Shown here one piece after another: positions 1 through 11,029 of a stretch of DNA of 64,000 bases (its first letter is position 1; every line of letters begins with the position of its first letter). The notes under the pieces were generated by a model. The model saw only the letters and a program-made list of their open reading frames with translations, ran no database searches and was not told where the DNA came from. A program made the translations under genes and the position numbers. Origin of the DNA: Shinisaurus crocodilurus (lineage: Eukaryota; Chordata; Lepidosauria; Squamata; Shinisauridae). Location: the NCBI GenBank assembly GCA_021292165.1, contig CM037877.1, positions 163,738,242-163,802,241 of the forward strand. The letters are read 5' to 3'.

Positions 1-834
1 ACTTGGTGCCAAATACAGCAGCCTACTTCCTGATATAGGGGTGCATTGCCAAGTATGCATTGCACCACCAGCAGTCCACATTATACACTGGTTTCTTGCA
101 ACATTCTGAGCACAGTTCAAAAGTGCTAGCTGCCATGTGTAAATTCCTAAATAGATTGTGCCCTGCATGTATTCAAGAGTGCATGTTTGTCCAATTGCAA
201 TGTCTACAATCTGGTGAGAGCAGTCTCTTAATGATGGCCTCCGTGTTGCACATTAGAAATATGAGGGCATGCTGGGAGGTATTCTTGGTGGCAGCTCCAA
301 AACTATTGGCATTTGCTTACTCCAGTTCCAACCAAGCCTGAATACCACACACTCTCTCTGAGGGGCAAGGCGGTTGACAATGAGTCTCAGAGTTTCCATT
401 TAAAATTTTATTTAGTGTTTTATTATGCTAAATGTGGCCACCCACACTGAACATTTGGGTTGTTGTGTGTGGGTTAGAAACCTAAATAAATACAATAACT
501 CTGTGGACTACAACTGCACACCTCTAAATTATAAATTTGAAATCGCTTCTGAAGGTGATGTTAGCACAGCATATTAGGCTCAGTTGGCTTCAAATGGCCA
601 GACCCCAGGGAGAAGGGTTGTCTACTTGATATCTTATGACAATATAAAAGTACTCAAGTCAGAATTAAAATTGGCAACTGCAAGCAAGCACACAAAGAAA
701 AGAGTAGAAAAATAAATAGCTTAAAATAGGAAAATTCGCTCTTCTCTTGAATGCTTTCTTTCTGGCCCTCTGCAGTGACGTACTACATCACAAGAAGGAC
801 ACATTGTTTTGACTAGTCCTACCAGTATGCATTG
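1..834. other. Unassigned flanking sequence
   Basis: I see no gene, recognisable repeat or tandem array here. The short open frames have no codon structure or motif that I recognise. Its right edge abuts the 3' end of the Ngaro element. Confidence 0.5.
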
Positions 835-1324
835 CGTGCATAAAGGGGAGATGAAGAGTCGAGACACGAATTATGGTGTAAAATTAGGGCCACATTTATT
901 GATTGACAAAGATCTGTGAAGGGAAAAGTGCGGGTACTAACTAAACAGGCCATTGGCCAGTGAGGTGTTCCCGGGCAAAACATCCAACCTGAGGTGGTGG
1001 CGCTGCAACTCGCCACCCCCCAGTTTTACACCACAGTGGTGCTGGGAGGCCTTCTCCCTGTCACCACCACCCCACGGGGCCGCAGAACACTGATGCGGGT
1101 GAGGGGAGCCCGCCTCAAAGGCAATCCTTATCTCCCACAAACTAAGCTCCACAACTCAGCAACAGGAAGCCTCTGGTCTCGCCAGTCACCTAAAAGGTGC
1201 CACCAGATGATCACCGAACCCTACCCCACTGCCTATTTCCCACACTTGCCAGCCAAAGAGAAAGTCAAGCCTCTGCTTAGTCTCATCTCCCCCACCTGGT
1301 AGAAATAACTTCCAGGAGGGCCCT

Positions 1325-1924
1325 TCACAGATCCTGTAAAAATAAATCATTTCCTACATCGGACAAATGCACTCCGTCCAGTTGGTACAACTCCCTCCAA
1401 GCCAAGGATATTGCGGGATGAGGAATTGCAATGCCTCTACCTCCAAGACCCCTGCAAATTTCTCTGTTTACTTTCCTACCCACTCTGTTCAGTCCTCTGG
1501 GGTTGGCACAACCCCGCCAACAGAAACGAGGCAACATGTGAGACCAGAGAATCTGGACTCCTGGCCAACACTGCCATATTGCAGCAAGGTACACAGACAC
1601 TTGCAAAATTAAGGCCTTGTCCTTCAGCAAGCCTAAATCGTTGCCCCCCAAATGCAACACCAGCACTTGTGGGGGCTGGCACACCTGGCAGGAATGAAAT
1701 AACATTGGTAGGAGGCTCTGCCAATGCATTCCACACTGACCCAACCATTGGATGTCAGCCAGTCGACCAATCCGAAGTTGAGATCCCAGGTCCGACTTAG
1801 CAGCTCTCCGCACCGCACAGAAAACCATACTGTGCCTGCACACCAGGACACGAATCAGCCTCCTTTTGCTCCAAGAATATGTAAAAGAGAAAAAGAACAG
1901 AACGCAAGCAGCAGCAGCAGTCAT
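1325..1924 (-). CDS. SGNH hydrolase-like frame of the Ngaro element
   Basis: This 199-residue open frame is the longest intact one in the element. Block I reads RLIRVLVCRHSMVF, with HS where active enzymes have GDS or GHS, so Ser is kept but the preceding Gly is Arg. Block III reads LHLGGNDLG, with the conserved Gly-Asn. Block V reads DGVHLSDVG, with the conserved Asp and His. RRAAKSDLGSQL and WSHMLPRFCWRG are also typical of these domains. Ngaro elements of fish and amphibians are known to carry such a hydrolase; its role in the life cycle is unknown. The ATG at 1922-1924 overlaps the recombinase stop. The first 15 or so residues are hydrophobic, but I do not claim a signal peptide. The domain is complete in length, although its host element is dead. 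Confidence 0.75.
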   Translation of the reverse strand: MTAAAACVLFFFSFTYSWSKRRLIRVLVCRHSMVFCAVRRAAKSDLGSQLRIGRLADIQWLGQCGMHWQSLLPMLFHSCQVCQPPQVLVLHLGGNDLGLLKDKALILQVSVYLAAIWQCWPGVQILWSHMLPRFCWRGCANPRGLNRVGRKVNREICRGLGGRGIAIPHPAISLAWRELYQLDGVHLSDVGNDLFLQDL

Positions 1925-2560
1925 GGTAATTCACGTATGTAGGACTGAAACGCCTGGGAACACCACCGACCGAAGGCCTGAACCCTGTCCATAGGAAAAC
2001 CCAGGGACGCCACTGTAAAGGCAGCACCGATCCTGAAGGAATGGGTGCCGAAACATATGTTGGATAAACACAAGACTCGCAACAGCCCAAAATTGAAACT
2101 TAGTGAGCCATCCTCTTGACAAAAAAGATGACCGGCACCATTGCCCCGCTGGGCAATAAAGGCGCATAAGGCCGAGACAGGGCAAAGTTCTTCATTCGGT
2201 GCAGGGTAAAGCATAATTCACACTCCCTTCACTGCCTGGTCAGATTTGGACCTGCGCAATCTGAGCTGTGCCCCATGAGAGAGTAAACATAAGTCAGAAA
2301 ACTGGAGGGCTCTTGTGGAAACGTCAGATTTGGCCGAAGCCACCAGCTCAGAGATCTGAAACGCCCCCCAAAATGCTGTTAAGGATGCTGCATGAAAAAG
2401 AACAGCTTCATACCATGAATGGCATAACAAGGGCCACTGGGCCTTGAGCCCCAACAAAATGTCCAGGGACAGCTGGACCCTAGAATCCGGGACCTGGGGA
2501 CATCCCTGGACCAACCAAGCAGCATCCTCCTGATTCTGAAATCAGACGTGTGACCGGCCA
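1921..2560 (-). pseudogene. Ngaro tyrosine recombinase (integrase), with one internal stop
   Basis: This frame encodes the strand-exchange enzyme that replaces a DDE integrase in Ngaro elements. The first catalytic box reads AFWGAFQISELVA. In active recombinases the residue before ISEL is arginine, so the first catalytic Arg appears to be Gln here. The second box, THSFRIGAA, keeps the H-x-x-R pair. GRWCSQAF and the following SYIR supply the expected Trp and nucleophilic Tyr. The frame is open from 2514 to 2221, broken by TGA at 2218-2220, and open again to the TGA at 1921-1923. The final TGA overlaps the ATG of the next frame as ATGA. The N-terminal SAM-like part near 2560 is frameshifted. 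Confidence 0.8.
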
Positions 2561-2669
2561 TGCCTTAGGCATTGGAGAAAAAGGCCAGGCCAGCCAATTT
2601 ACCCCTGATGGTACGAACAGACCAACCACACTGCCGAGATAATACACAAAACTGTACCAGGTGTTCCAC

Positions 2670-3760
2670 TTGTAGGTCCAGGGGGCTAGCTCACGGAATC
2701 TCTGCATCTGATTCTGTGACAACACATCTGCTATTACATTATCCATTCCCGGAACATGACAGGCATGAAAAAGGATATGAATTGCAGGCATTGCAGCATA
2801 AAAGCCCTAACCAGGGACATGACTCTAGAGTTTTTGGAAGACAGGGAGTTGATGACCTGGACCGTGGCCTGATTGTCACACCAAAAGTGCACCACTGAAT
2901 TAGCCAAAGAATCAGACCAAGGTTGCATAGCCACATAAATTGGAAAAAATTCCAGGAAGGTGAGGTTACGGCACCAGCCGGAGGACACCCAATCCTTGGG
3001 CCATGATCCCTGAGCACAACTGATCCCTGAAGATAACACCGAAACCCAATAGGCCTGAGGCATCAGAATGAACATGAAATTTCGCCTCCAGGAGCAAGTC
3101 CTGTCTCCAAAAGGAGACACCATTGAACCGGGAAAGGAACTCCAGCCAAGCCAAACAGATTAATCCTCCCTCATGGCGGAAGAAACCCAAAGCCTGTGAT
3201 GTGGTTGCTTAAGAGCATGCATGCCAACACACAAGCGTAGTAAAAATGCTCGTCCAGGAGCCACCACCAGACAGGCAAGATTAAGATGCCCCACCAATTC
3301 CTGCAATTCGCAGAGAGTGGTGTGATGGGACTGGAAGATCTGCAGGATCCGGTCCCAGAGGGCACAAAGTTTGTCCTGAGGAAGACTGGAACATTGCTGG
3401 AGGGAGTCCATTTCAATACCCAGGAAGACCAGACATGGCGATGGCCCACTTGGTTTTCTCCTGTGCGAGTGGGACACCTAACTTGTCGGACAATTCCTGT
3501 AATTGACGCATCAGGAAGGCACATTGGGAAGTGCCCCGAGGCCCAGAAAACAGGAAATCGTCTAAATAGTGCACGACATGACCAAGCCTAGTTCTGTATC
3601 TCAAGGCCCAGTCCAAAAAGGAACTAAAACACTCAAAAGCCGGTGGGTGCCGAGTTGGACAGCGCATTTGCACTACGGAGGGCAGGCGCCTAGATAGGAG
3701 GCAGGGGCTGAACACAGTTGTGCCGCCCAGCTGCAACCCGGGAAGGCGGTTACCAGGACT
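2670..3760 (-). pseudogene. Ngaro reverse transcriptase and RNase H, frameshifted
   Basis: The palm-domain catalytic motif reads HYLDDF at about 3555-3570, followed by GVPLAQEKT. Downstream in another frame come FLGIEMDS and ELVGHLNLACLVVAPGRAF, a block typical of DIRS/Ngaro reverse transcriptases. The RNase H part reads HSDASGLLGFGV near 3070, then FWCDNQATVQVINSLSSK and HVPGMDNVIADVLS near 2755. It ends at about RFRELAP. The coding signal alternates between two minus frames (3413-3736, 3160-3477, 2966-3190, 2734-3123, 2480-2791), which means several indels. The enzyme would copy element RNA into DNA if intact. The fingers region is missing at the 5' side. Confidence 0.82.
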
Positions 3761-3800
3761 TCATAGAAGAAGTCGCCAAATCACGCTGAGTAGGTAGGCC

Positions 3801-4077
3801 ACATGTCGGTTGAGGACAGCACGAGAACTCACAGTTCTTTCTCCCACAGAAGCCGCTAAAGAAAGAGGCCAGGGGTGGGGTGTCCAGGCCTAATATCAGC
3901 CTCTGTCACCCCCACCCACCTTGAGATCCCCCTCCACCGTGGCCTCACTCTCCCTGCCCCCGTGCGCAAAATTCTCCCCGCCCACAGCTGTGCGAGGGCG
4001 GGGGAAGGGAATTGTATTTTTATTGCCTGCAGTTGTCCAAGTATGGTGTGTATGTGTGTATATTACATATACATGTA
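3801..4077. other. Unassigned, partly GC-rich
   Basis: This stretch has a GC-rich block (about 3900-4010) followed by an alternating TG/TA run. I recognise no coding or mobile signature. Part of it could be the 5' remainder of the Ngaro element. Confidence 0.35.
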
Positions 4078-4403
4078 GAGTATCCAACTGTGTCATTCCA
4101 TTAGCGCAAATGATGTTGCGCTAGCAGCAACTGGGTTCCAAACTATGTATGTGCAAGAGGAGAATCCAGCTAAAGTTACATTTGCACAAATGCAGTTGTG
4201 TAAGTGGCTGTGCATTACACTTGAGTGACCCATTGCGCAGCCCACTGCACATTACACTTGTGCAACCCATCATGCAACTGCTTGTGCAACCGCTTGCACA
4301 ACTGGCTGTGCAAGTGTAATGCGCTACCGGTTGTGCAGTGGAAAGATTTGGCAGAGCACTGCTAGCGTGATGTGAGTTTGTGGAATTACACTGTTGGATA
4401 CTG
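4078..4403. mobile_element. Non-autonomous DNA transposon, TIR family A, copy 1
   Basis: The copy starts GTATCCAACTGTGTCATT and ends with the inverted form AATTACACTGTTGGATAC, giving terminal inverted repeats of about 20 bp. A second copy at 12777-13074 shares the ends and the interior. The interior contains many short runs built on TTGTGCAAC and GTTGCGCAAC. There is no transposase. I found no clear target-site duplication, so the superfamily is undecided. Confidence 0.7.
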
Positions 4404-4406
4404 CCC

Positions 4407-4408
<2 letters not shown>

Positions 4409-4437
<29 letters not shown>
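4409..4437. repeat. (CA)n microsatellite
   Basis: An uninterrupted CA array lies immediately next to the end of the TIR family A copy. Confidence 0.95.
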
Positions 4438-4439
<2 letters not shown>

Positions 4440-4769
4440 ATTACTCATACTCTATCATTATGACAGGGTTGTTCAAAAAGGAAACCAATGTTGCTAGAGT
4501 TATTGATACACTCGATACCAATGTTGAAAGAGTTTGACCTTTCACTCTTCATAACACGGTCATTTGCATTTTTAAAGCAGAGCTAGCAGCTGTTCTACTG
4601 CCAGCCATGATATTCCTTTTTATAGGCCTTTTGAACTATAGAGCCATAGAAACACACACAGCAAAATCACAAATGCAAAAAAGTATAATCTTAAATGAGC
4701 CCTGAGAGGAATAGGGTGGCTGTACTTTAGGGAGGGGCCATTGTTCACATATAAGGCAGATGATTTTCA
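4440..4769. other. Unassigned
   Basis: I see no gene or repeat that I can support. Confidence 0.4.
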
Positions 4770-4925
4770 TGAAGCCAGTTCAGTCCCTGATACCTCCAGC
4801 TAGAAGGGACCACAGTAGGAGGGCTGGAAAAGACCACCGTCCAAAATCTTAGAGCGCCCTGGTCCCTTCGGCTACACTGCTAAGCTCGGTAGAGACTGAT
4901 GATGTGATGCAGTATAAGGCAGGCT
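4770..4925 (+). repeat. Degenerate tRNA-derived SINE fragment (family S1)
   Basis: The fragment keeps CCTCCAGCTAG, AGGGCTGGAAAAGACC and the tail ATGCAGTATAAGGCAG, which match the better copies at 21165-21375, 47070-47435 (reverse strand) and 60840-61095. The tRNA-like A box is missing. Confidence 0.6.
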
Positions 4926-6987
4926 CATATTTACCATATATGTGTGTATAAAATATGTACACTTTACTGGGCTGGCGCTCCAATTTCCGTGGTGAAGGAG
5001 CAGGCAACCCCTCCCTTCCACCATGAACTTACTGGCTGCACGGTGTTATACAGCCACTCCATGTGGAGGCCTACATGCACCATGACCAATTTGCATGATG
5101 TCTCCCCATCATAGTGATCAGTATCACTATTCCTTTTGAGTGGGAAGCATCACACAAACAGTCCTGTGTGTGTGAACCGGGCCCAAGTCATGCCTATCAG
5201 GGCACAAATTAGTCACTTCATTTGTACACGGATTCTCACAGCAAAGGAAAATACCTTGTTTATTAATGCAATCCTAGTGGATTAAGGTTCAGTTCTTGAT
5301 GGTTAATTCCCCAATCCCTCTGTACCTAAACCTATTTTTCTGTGCCGTGCTCATTATTTCATTACAGAGCTTTACACCAGGAAAATTGCACATGAATGGG
5401 AATCATCTTTGGAACTCCACATGTACCTCACCAATATCCCCCATTGTCACAGATGTCACTAAAGTTATCTTGATATATTTTTAATCTGACTGCCTGTGTG
5501 CCTGTCCCTTATGACCCTCAGAAAGTCTGGGTTTTGCCATGTGACCCTGGGTCTTCTGGAAAGGCCTGGAATGTTTTGGTTGATTCAAACATTGTGGTCC
5601 CAATGCAGAGTACTGCAGAAAAACACTTCCACACAGTACAATAGTTTTAATTTTTAAAATACTTTTATATAATGTTTTATTATGCTGTATTTTATGGTTT
5701 TAATTGTTGTCCATGTGATGGGAGGTATCCGTGCAGTGAACCATTTTCAAATATTATGGCTCTCCACAGTGTATCAGCCCTAGTCCTAGTGCAGGGATAG
5801 GCAACCTTTTCAGACTTGTGGGCACATGTAATTCTTTTTCAGATCTGACAGCACATTTGTCATTTGGGCCTGCGTACACTTAAAAATCTTAATTTTAAGA
5901 TTCCCTCTTTTCGTGAACCCCCCTCCCCTTCCAGGATTTCCACTTTTGTAGTGGCTGCTACATATGATTGTGGTGACAGGCAAACTAATACTGAAGTGGT
6001 CTTTCTTAGCTCTCCACTCAAAGTTGAGCTATGCATTCAGGAAAATTAAATCTCTTCTGGGGGTGTACCACTTCAGGATGCTGGTGGGGAATTGCATGTT
6101 TGGATGTTCCCCCACATCAAAGCAACAATTTAAGGAGAGTTGAAAAGTATTGGTGCCAGATTTGTGGGATTGTGCTCTGGATGGGGGGGGCACCTGTTGC
6201 ACCTGTGAACCTATACATTCACAAGAAGATCATGGTACAGCCTTTCCAGGACTGTACCAATTGAGAATACAGGTTGGGCAGCACATGATAGAATGCTCCA
6301 TGAGCTCAGAAACTTCGTGAATTAAAAATGCCCGCACCATGGGAATTACTGTATGGAAAAGTGAGTTATATCTTTTAAATTAACCCATTATAAAAAAAAT
6401 TTTTAAAAAAACAACCTAGCACATCAGGGAAAGGCTAGCCTAGTTAGACTCATATGAGTAGAATATGCAGCACTGGTCCATTAACTGCTGGTTGTGATAG
6501 AAAGGCTAGGATCCATAGCTGGTAAAAACCACCAAGGGGTGCCTCTGAGGGTTCTGAAATAATGAGAGATAAGTGGCAACAGTAAACAAATATAAACAGT
6601 ATTTCAAAGCTGCAGAAAAGCCCTCCACTGGGGGGGGGGGGAAATGGTAATGGAAGACCCAGTGGTAAAAATTATACCACAGGATTTAGTAGCAAAAAAG
6701 AACATTCAGAATCAAGGCTCCAGGCTCCAGGCACAATATGTGGTACATTCAAAAGTTAGAAACAACTTGAAAATGAGCTCTGGATTTTAAAATGTTGGAC
6801 TGTGTACAATATGGTTTGAAGAACAAACTGTTGGGTATTCCATGTCCATCAGCATGGGCCATCATGGTAGTTTTCATATGCTCAAAACATTTGTGCCTTG
6901 ATCTGATTCAGATCTCAACGTGGCACTTATAAGCGACCTATATTATTTGATGCAAATAGAGTTGAACAGCCATTTTATTGGTGGGCC
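4926..6987. other. Unassigned, with a hAT-like end at about 5797
   Basis: Most of this stretch is AT-rich and unassigned. At 5797 a sequence beginning CAGGGATAGGCAACCTTT, with TGTGGGCACAT soon after, resembles the terminus of the hAT copy at 54541-54848. I could not find its partner end. A poly-G run lies near 6632. Confidence 0.4.
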
Positions 6988-7841
6988 CAGGGCTTTTTTT
7001 CTGGCGGAACGCACCGGAACGGCGTTCCGCCACCTATTTTCAGTCAATTAGAAAGCGCTGCTCGCTTTATCACTCAGCATAATTAAATTCTTGTGATGTT
7101 AATAGCAGTTTGTAATCCCCCATTAACTATTATTGTGAACTTTCTACTAGGAATGTAGATTGAAGAATGTATGTTGTGTTGCTGCAAATCATCAGCATTA
7201 CAAAACAAATATTCCTGCCCTTAGGAATTTAGCAAGGTATTTAGCAATTAGCATAACTACAGTGGGGGTTTTCTTCAGACTCAGAGTTAGTAATTAAGTC
7301 AATTAAGTCAATTAAGAAACACAAAAGCAAACACAAAAGATCTTGCTGTTCGTGACTCACTTGGGTCCGAATTTGTAGTGGACGGGAGAGAAGAGGATCA
7401 AGATGCTTGAAGTGATTAGTAAGCCAGTGAAAGGGAGATATTTTAAGACATGTCATTGATTTTACTGGGTTGCTAAGGCCCCCAAATATATTTGCTTAGG
7501 CAATGTGTAATTGGTCCCCTGTTATCCCCCCCTTTCTTTTCATGTATTCACTTTACTAAACTGTGATTAATATGTGTAACTGCAAAACTTATAAATAAAC
7601 ACCTTTTGAAAAGGAAACATCTCTGAGCTTACTTTTGGTAAGTATTCCAATTTTTTTGCACATTTTACTGCATTGCTTTTTATTTAATTCCATACATTTA
7701 CTTTTATAGCCCCCCCAAATTTTACTTGCATCCCTGTTCTCTAAAGGGGCGGTTTTAGGGGGCGGTCCTAGGGGTGGGTAGGGGCGTGGCCAGGGGAGGG
7801 GGGTGAGTTCCACCACCTTTTCTCTGAGAAAAAAAGCCCTG
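6988..7841. mobile_element. Non-autonomous hAT transposon, 854 bp
   Basis: The termini are CAGGGCTTTTTTTCT and its perfect inverse, AGAAAAAAAGCCCTG. They are flanked by a perfect 8-bp target duplication, GGTGGCC plus C (6980-6987 and 7842-7849). An 8-bp duplication with CAG ends defines hAT elements. No transposase remnant is visible, so mobilisation must have come from another copy. A GC-rich block near 7740-7810 lies just inside the right end. Confidence 0.88.
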
Positions 7842-7988
7842 GGTGGGCCTATTGTTTTTTAACTTGATTTTTAGGAAAGTGTAAGTTAGCACAAAGGCTG
7901 ATAGGCAGCTTTCTGTATCCTTACACAAACCACCCTGTAAGAATAAGCATGGCTATTTAGAATGGTCCTGGTAGGCTCGGGCAAAATA

Positions 7989-8936
7989 TAGGGATGTGTG
8001 AGGAACCTATTTGGGGGTAAAAATCCAATGGACTTTCCTGACTCAACCCTCCAGATTCTGTTCTGTTTTCCTCATGCCATTGCTGACTCAATCTAATGCA
8101 ACTCATGCAAGTCGATCTAGCATGCAGATTTCCACTTTTAAAATCTTATGTGAATCAACCCAGCTTATTTGCACAAGTTTAATTTTTTTTTTTTAAAGCT
8201 CAGGAAATTTGTGCAAATTGCGGAGCCCAAATTTTGTGCCAATTGTGGAGCCTGAAATTTGCATGAATTTCATGCACAATTTGCATGAATTTCCTGAGCT
8301 TTTTTTTAATTAACTCATGCAAATCACAGCCCATTTTAATAGCAAAAGGAATCAGATATTGTACACATAATATTGGTGGGAAGAATGAGTGGGAGGTGGA
8401 AGAGACTAAAAAAACCATGACCCCATTTGCACAAATCACAGGAGCTGAAAAATAATAATTGAAAATAATAATTAAAAATGTGTCTATTTGATGTTTGCAA
8501 ATCACGTAACCTTAGCGGGAAGTAGTCCCAATGCTGAACTAGACAAAATTACCAAGGCAAATGACAAGTTCTTTGTGACGTAGGGAATATGGCGCGCTAA
8601 CAATGAAGCAGCAAGAGGATGAAACTGACAAGGATATTTACCAAGGCAATATGCTGTGCCTGGGGTTGCATAACAGACTTGCAAATGCAATAAAATATTA
8701 AAAGCAGCACAAACCCTTTTACACAAATTTAAGGATTCAGACCCCATTTGCACAAATGGTGCTACAAATATGCAGATCTCGGTTCTCAATGTGTGCAACT
8801 ATTTCACGCACATTTCCAAAATCTGGGGGTGGGGGGGGGGAATCTGGCATGGTCCATTTCCAATTGCCAGATCAGAAGCGTTGTGAAAGTCCATCGGGCT
8901 CAAACGAAACAGATTTCCCAGCATCACACATCCCTA
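7989..8936. mobile_element. Non-autonomous DNA transposon with TA target site, 948 bp
   Basis: The ends are TAGGGATGTGTGA and TCACACATCCCTA, flanked on both sides by TA. The interior contains an inverted pair around 8197-8222 and 8278-8303 (core GCTCAGGAAATTT) and several ATTTGCACAAAT-like words. There is no transposase. The TA duplication suggests Tc1/mariner-like mobilisation, but a longer duplication cannot be excluded. Confidence 0.7.
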
Positions 8937-8988
8937 TAAACAGGAACTATAGGAAACTCACTTCCTCCAAAATGGTTCCCATAAAATA

Positions 8989-8989
8989 A

Positions 8990-9025
<36 letters not shown>

Positions 9026-9030
9026 GGGTG
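8989..9030. repeat. (TG)n microsatellite
   Basis: A TG array of about 40 bp with a CG interruption near its right end. Confidence 0.95.
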
Positions 9031-9274
9031 TGTTTTGCAGGTTTCATTTGACTGTCTTTTAAAGCCATAGAGTGAAAGACCATATAGCATAATGGAAAAT
9101 CACAACATGCCAAGTTTAGAAATGTCCGACAAAATTCTCAGTACACAGACTGAGGGTTTTATAAATGCCAGAAACATGGGTTTTGTGTTTGTTTGGGAGG
9201 AGGGGTTGTTTGCTTTGTGTGAGGGTGTTACTAGGCACCAGAAGACACAGATAGATACTTCCCATTGGTATGTT

Positions 9275-9880
9275 TTATTTATTTATTTATTTTTATTTAT
9301 TTACATTTATTTATTGCCCATCTGGCCGGCAACCGGCCATCCTGGGCAATGCACATCAGATAAAAACAGGATAAAATACATTTAAAACAGTATAAAATTT
9401 TAAAATCTTAGCCCACCCCATATTCCCGCCTGAACAGCCAAGTTTTTAGTGAGTGGCGGAAGCTCAGCAGAGGGGGCATGGCGGAGGTCACTCGGGAGAG
9501 AGTTCCACAGTACAGGGGCTGCCACAGAAAAGGCCCTCTTTCTCGTCCCCACCAGTCTAGCTGCTCTGGCTGAAGGGACAAGGAGAAGGCCGTCTGTGGC
9601 AGATCTTGTTGAGCGGCCTACTTGGTGTTGCTGGAGACGCTCCTTGAGATAGACTGGACCGGAGCCATATAGGGTTTTAAAGATCTCAAAACCAACACCT
9701 TGAATTCAGCTCGGCAAGGAACTGGTAGCCAGTGCAGCTCCTTGAGCACTGGCGTGATGTGATCCCGCCGGCAGTTGCCTTTAACCAGGCGAGCAGCCAC
9801 GTTCTGTACCAGCTGTAGCTTCCGAACCGTCTTCAAGGGTAACCCCACGTAGAGCGCATTACAGTAGTCTAACAGTAGGT
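9275..9880 (-). mobile_element. L2-type LINE, 3' end
   Basis: The minus-strand frame at 9618-9848 contains VRKLQLVQNVAARLV and DHITPVLKELHWLPV, the conserved end of L2/CR1-group reverse transcriptase proteins. Left of it lies the A/T-rich 3' tail, which starts with (ATTT)n at 9275 and contains a hairpin-like CTGGCCGGCAACCGGCCA. The sequence is closely related to the longer copy at 50195-52245. It is 5'-truncated at about 9880. Confidence 0.82.
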
Positions 9881-10382
9881 CCAGATTTATTTGTGGAGAC
9901 CCTAGTCAGTTTACTAATTGAGACCCTCATTTCAACCTCAAATCCATACCATATCTATTTCTTGCTCCATAGTAATCAGAATTGTTTGTGTCCATGTACA
10001 TTTAAGAAAGAAAGAAAGTAAGAAAGAAAGATCTAAGCTCTAGCTTGTTTGGATCAGGATACCAGGGCTAGCATCTTTGACAGTTTAGCTTGGATTATTT
10101 TGTTGTATGATACTGTGGGTTCAAAAACCCATCCACCAGCAAGAGGTTCTCCTTCAATGTATCATTATTATAAACATTTGTTTATTAATAAGTAACTCTG
10201 GCTTGACTGAGTTTTTGCACAGACCTTCCTTGTTTGCCTTCTGCAATTCTGGGGCCTTAGGCATATCTCTACTATGCCCTGATATATCTGGCCCTGGTGA
10301 GTAGCCCATGATTATACATATTAACAAATGCCAATGTGCTAGTTAAGCCATGAAATATGCAAAATTTGTCTTAATACAACTT
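9881..10382. other. Unassigned, with short (AAAG)n at 10002-10030
   Basis: Apart from the short AAAG array I see nothing that I can support. Confidence 0.4.
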
Positions 10383-10675
10383 AGTAAGAAAAACATGGCT
10401 TAAGGCACAAACCTATGCATGCATACTCAGAATTAAGTCTCATTGAATTCAATGAACTCATTCCCAGGTAGGAGTGTATAAGATTGCAGTTTTAGACATG
10501 ATATGTGCATATACCGTAAGAATTTTTGGCCTTATTAAAGAATAGGTCTCTTTCTCTTATCTAAGAACAGCCAAGAGCATTTGCTTCACAAAGGCTGCAA
10601 TCCTACCTACACTAACTTGGGAATAAGCTCCATCAAACACAGTAGGACTTACCTCTGAGTAAACAGGCATAGGTT
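10383..10675. repeat. Two short copies of the CCTATGCA-type palindromic repeat (family P2)
   Basis: 10383-10490 runs from AACCTATGCATGCATACTC to TAAGATTGCAG. 10585-10675 is a second copy in the other orientation. The family recurs at 21895-21985, 30370-30450, 43030-43175, 44405-44490 and 49328-49400. It is recognised by AAGTCCCATTGA, AGTTCAATGG and GGTAAGT words ending in AGGATTGCA. Confidence 0.6.
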
Positions 10676-11029
10676 GCTCTGAAACTTCACTAATTTCAAA
10701 CAATTGTTTTATGTATGTACGTATGTCTTGTGCCACAGCCTTCCAGGTAGCCCAAATATAAAATTGCAGCACAACAATTTAAACAAAAAACCTTCTAAAA
10801 ACAGCAACAATAAAACCAAACAAAGTGAAAAGCCAAGATAAAACAACTAGCATAGCAAGGGACACCAACAGCAAAACCACTATTTAGCCAAATCCCTTAA
10901 AGGCCATGTGAAACAAAATAATCTTGCCTAGTCTAAGGCTGAGGGGGAAGGCCCTTTTCAAGACCCTGGGAACCCAGGGGGCCAAACATTCATTTGAGCC
11001 CCCCCCCCCCATTTTTGCTACACCATCAC

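Larger units (their letters stand above)
835..3800 (-). mobile_element. Ngaro-type (DIRS order, tyrosine-recombinase) retrotransposon, 5'-truncated and decayed
   Basis: Read on the minus strand, the order is reverse transcriptase, RNase H, tyrosine recombinase and SGNH hydrolase. This is the domain order of Ngaro elements, which integrate with a tyrosine recombinase instead of a DDE integrase. No gag-like frame and no N-terminal half of the reverse transcriptase is visible to the right of about 3800, so the copy is 5'-truncated. The reading frame shifts at least five times between 3736 and 1921 and there is an in-frame TGA at 2218-2220, so it is not functional. An AATAAA on the minus strand lies at 895-900, in the presumed 3' region. 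I could not identify the split direct repeats expected of Ngaro, and the exact ends are estimates. Confidence 0.8.
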
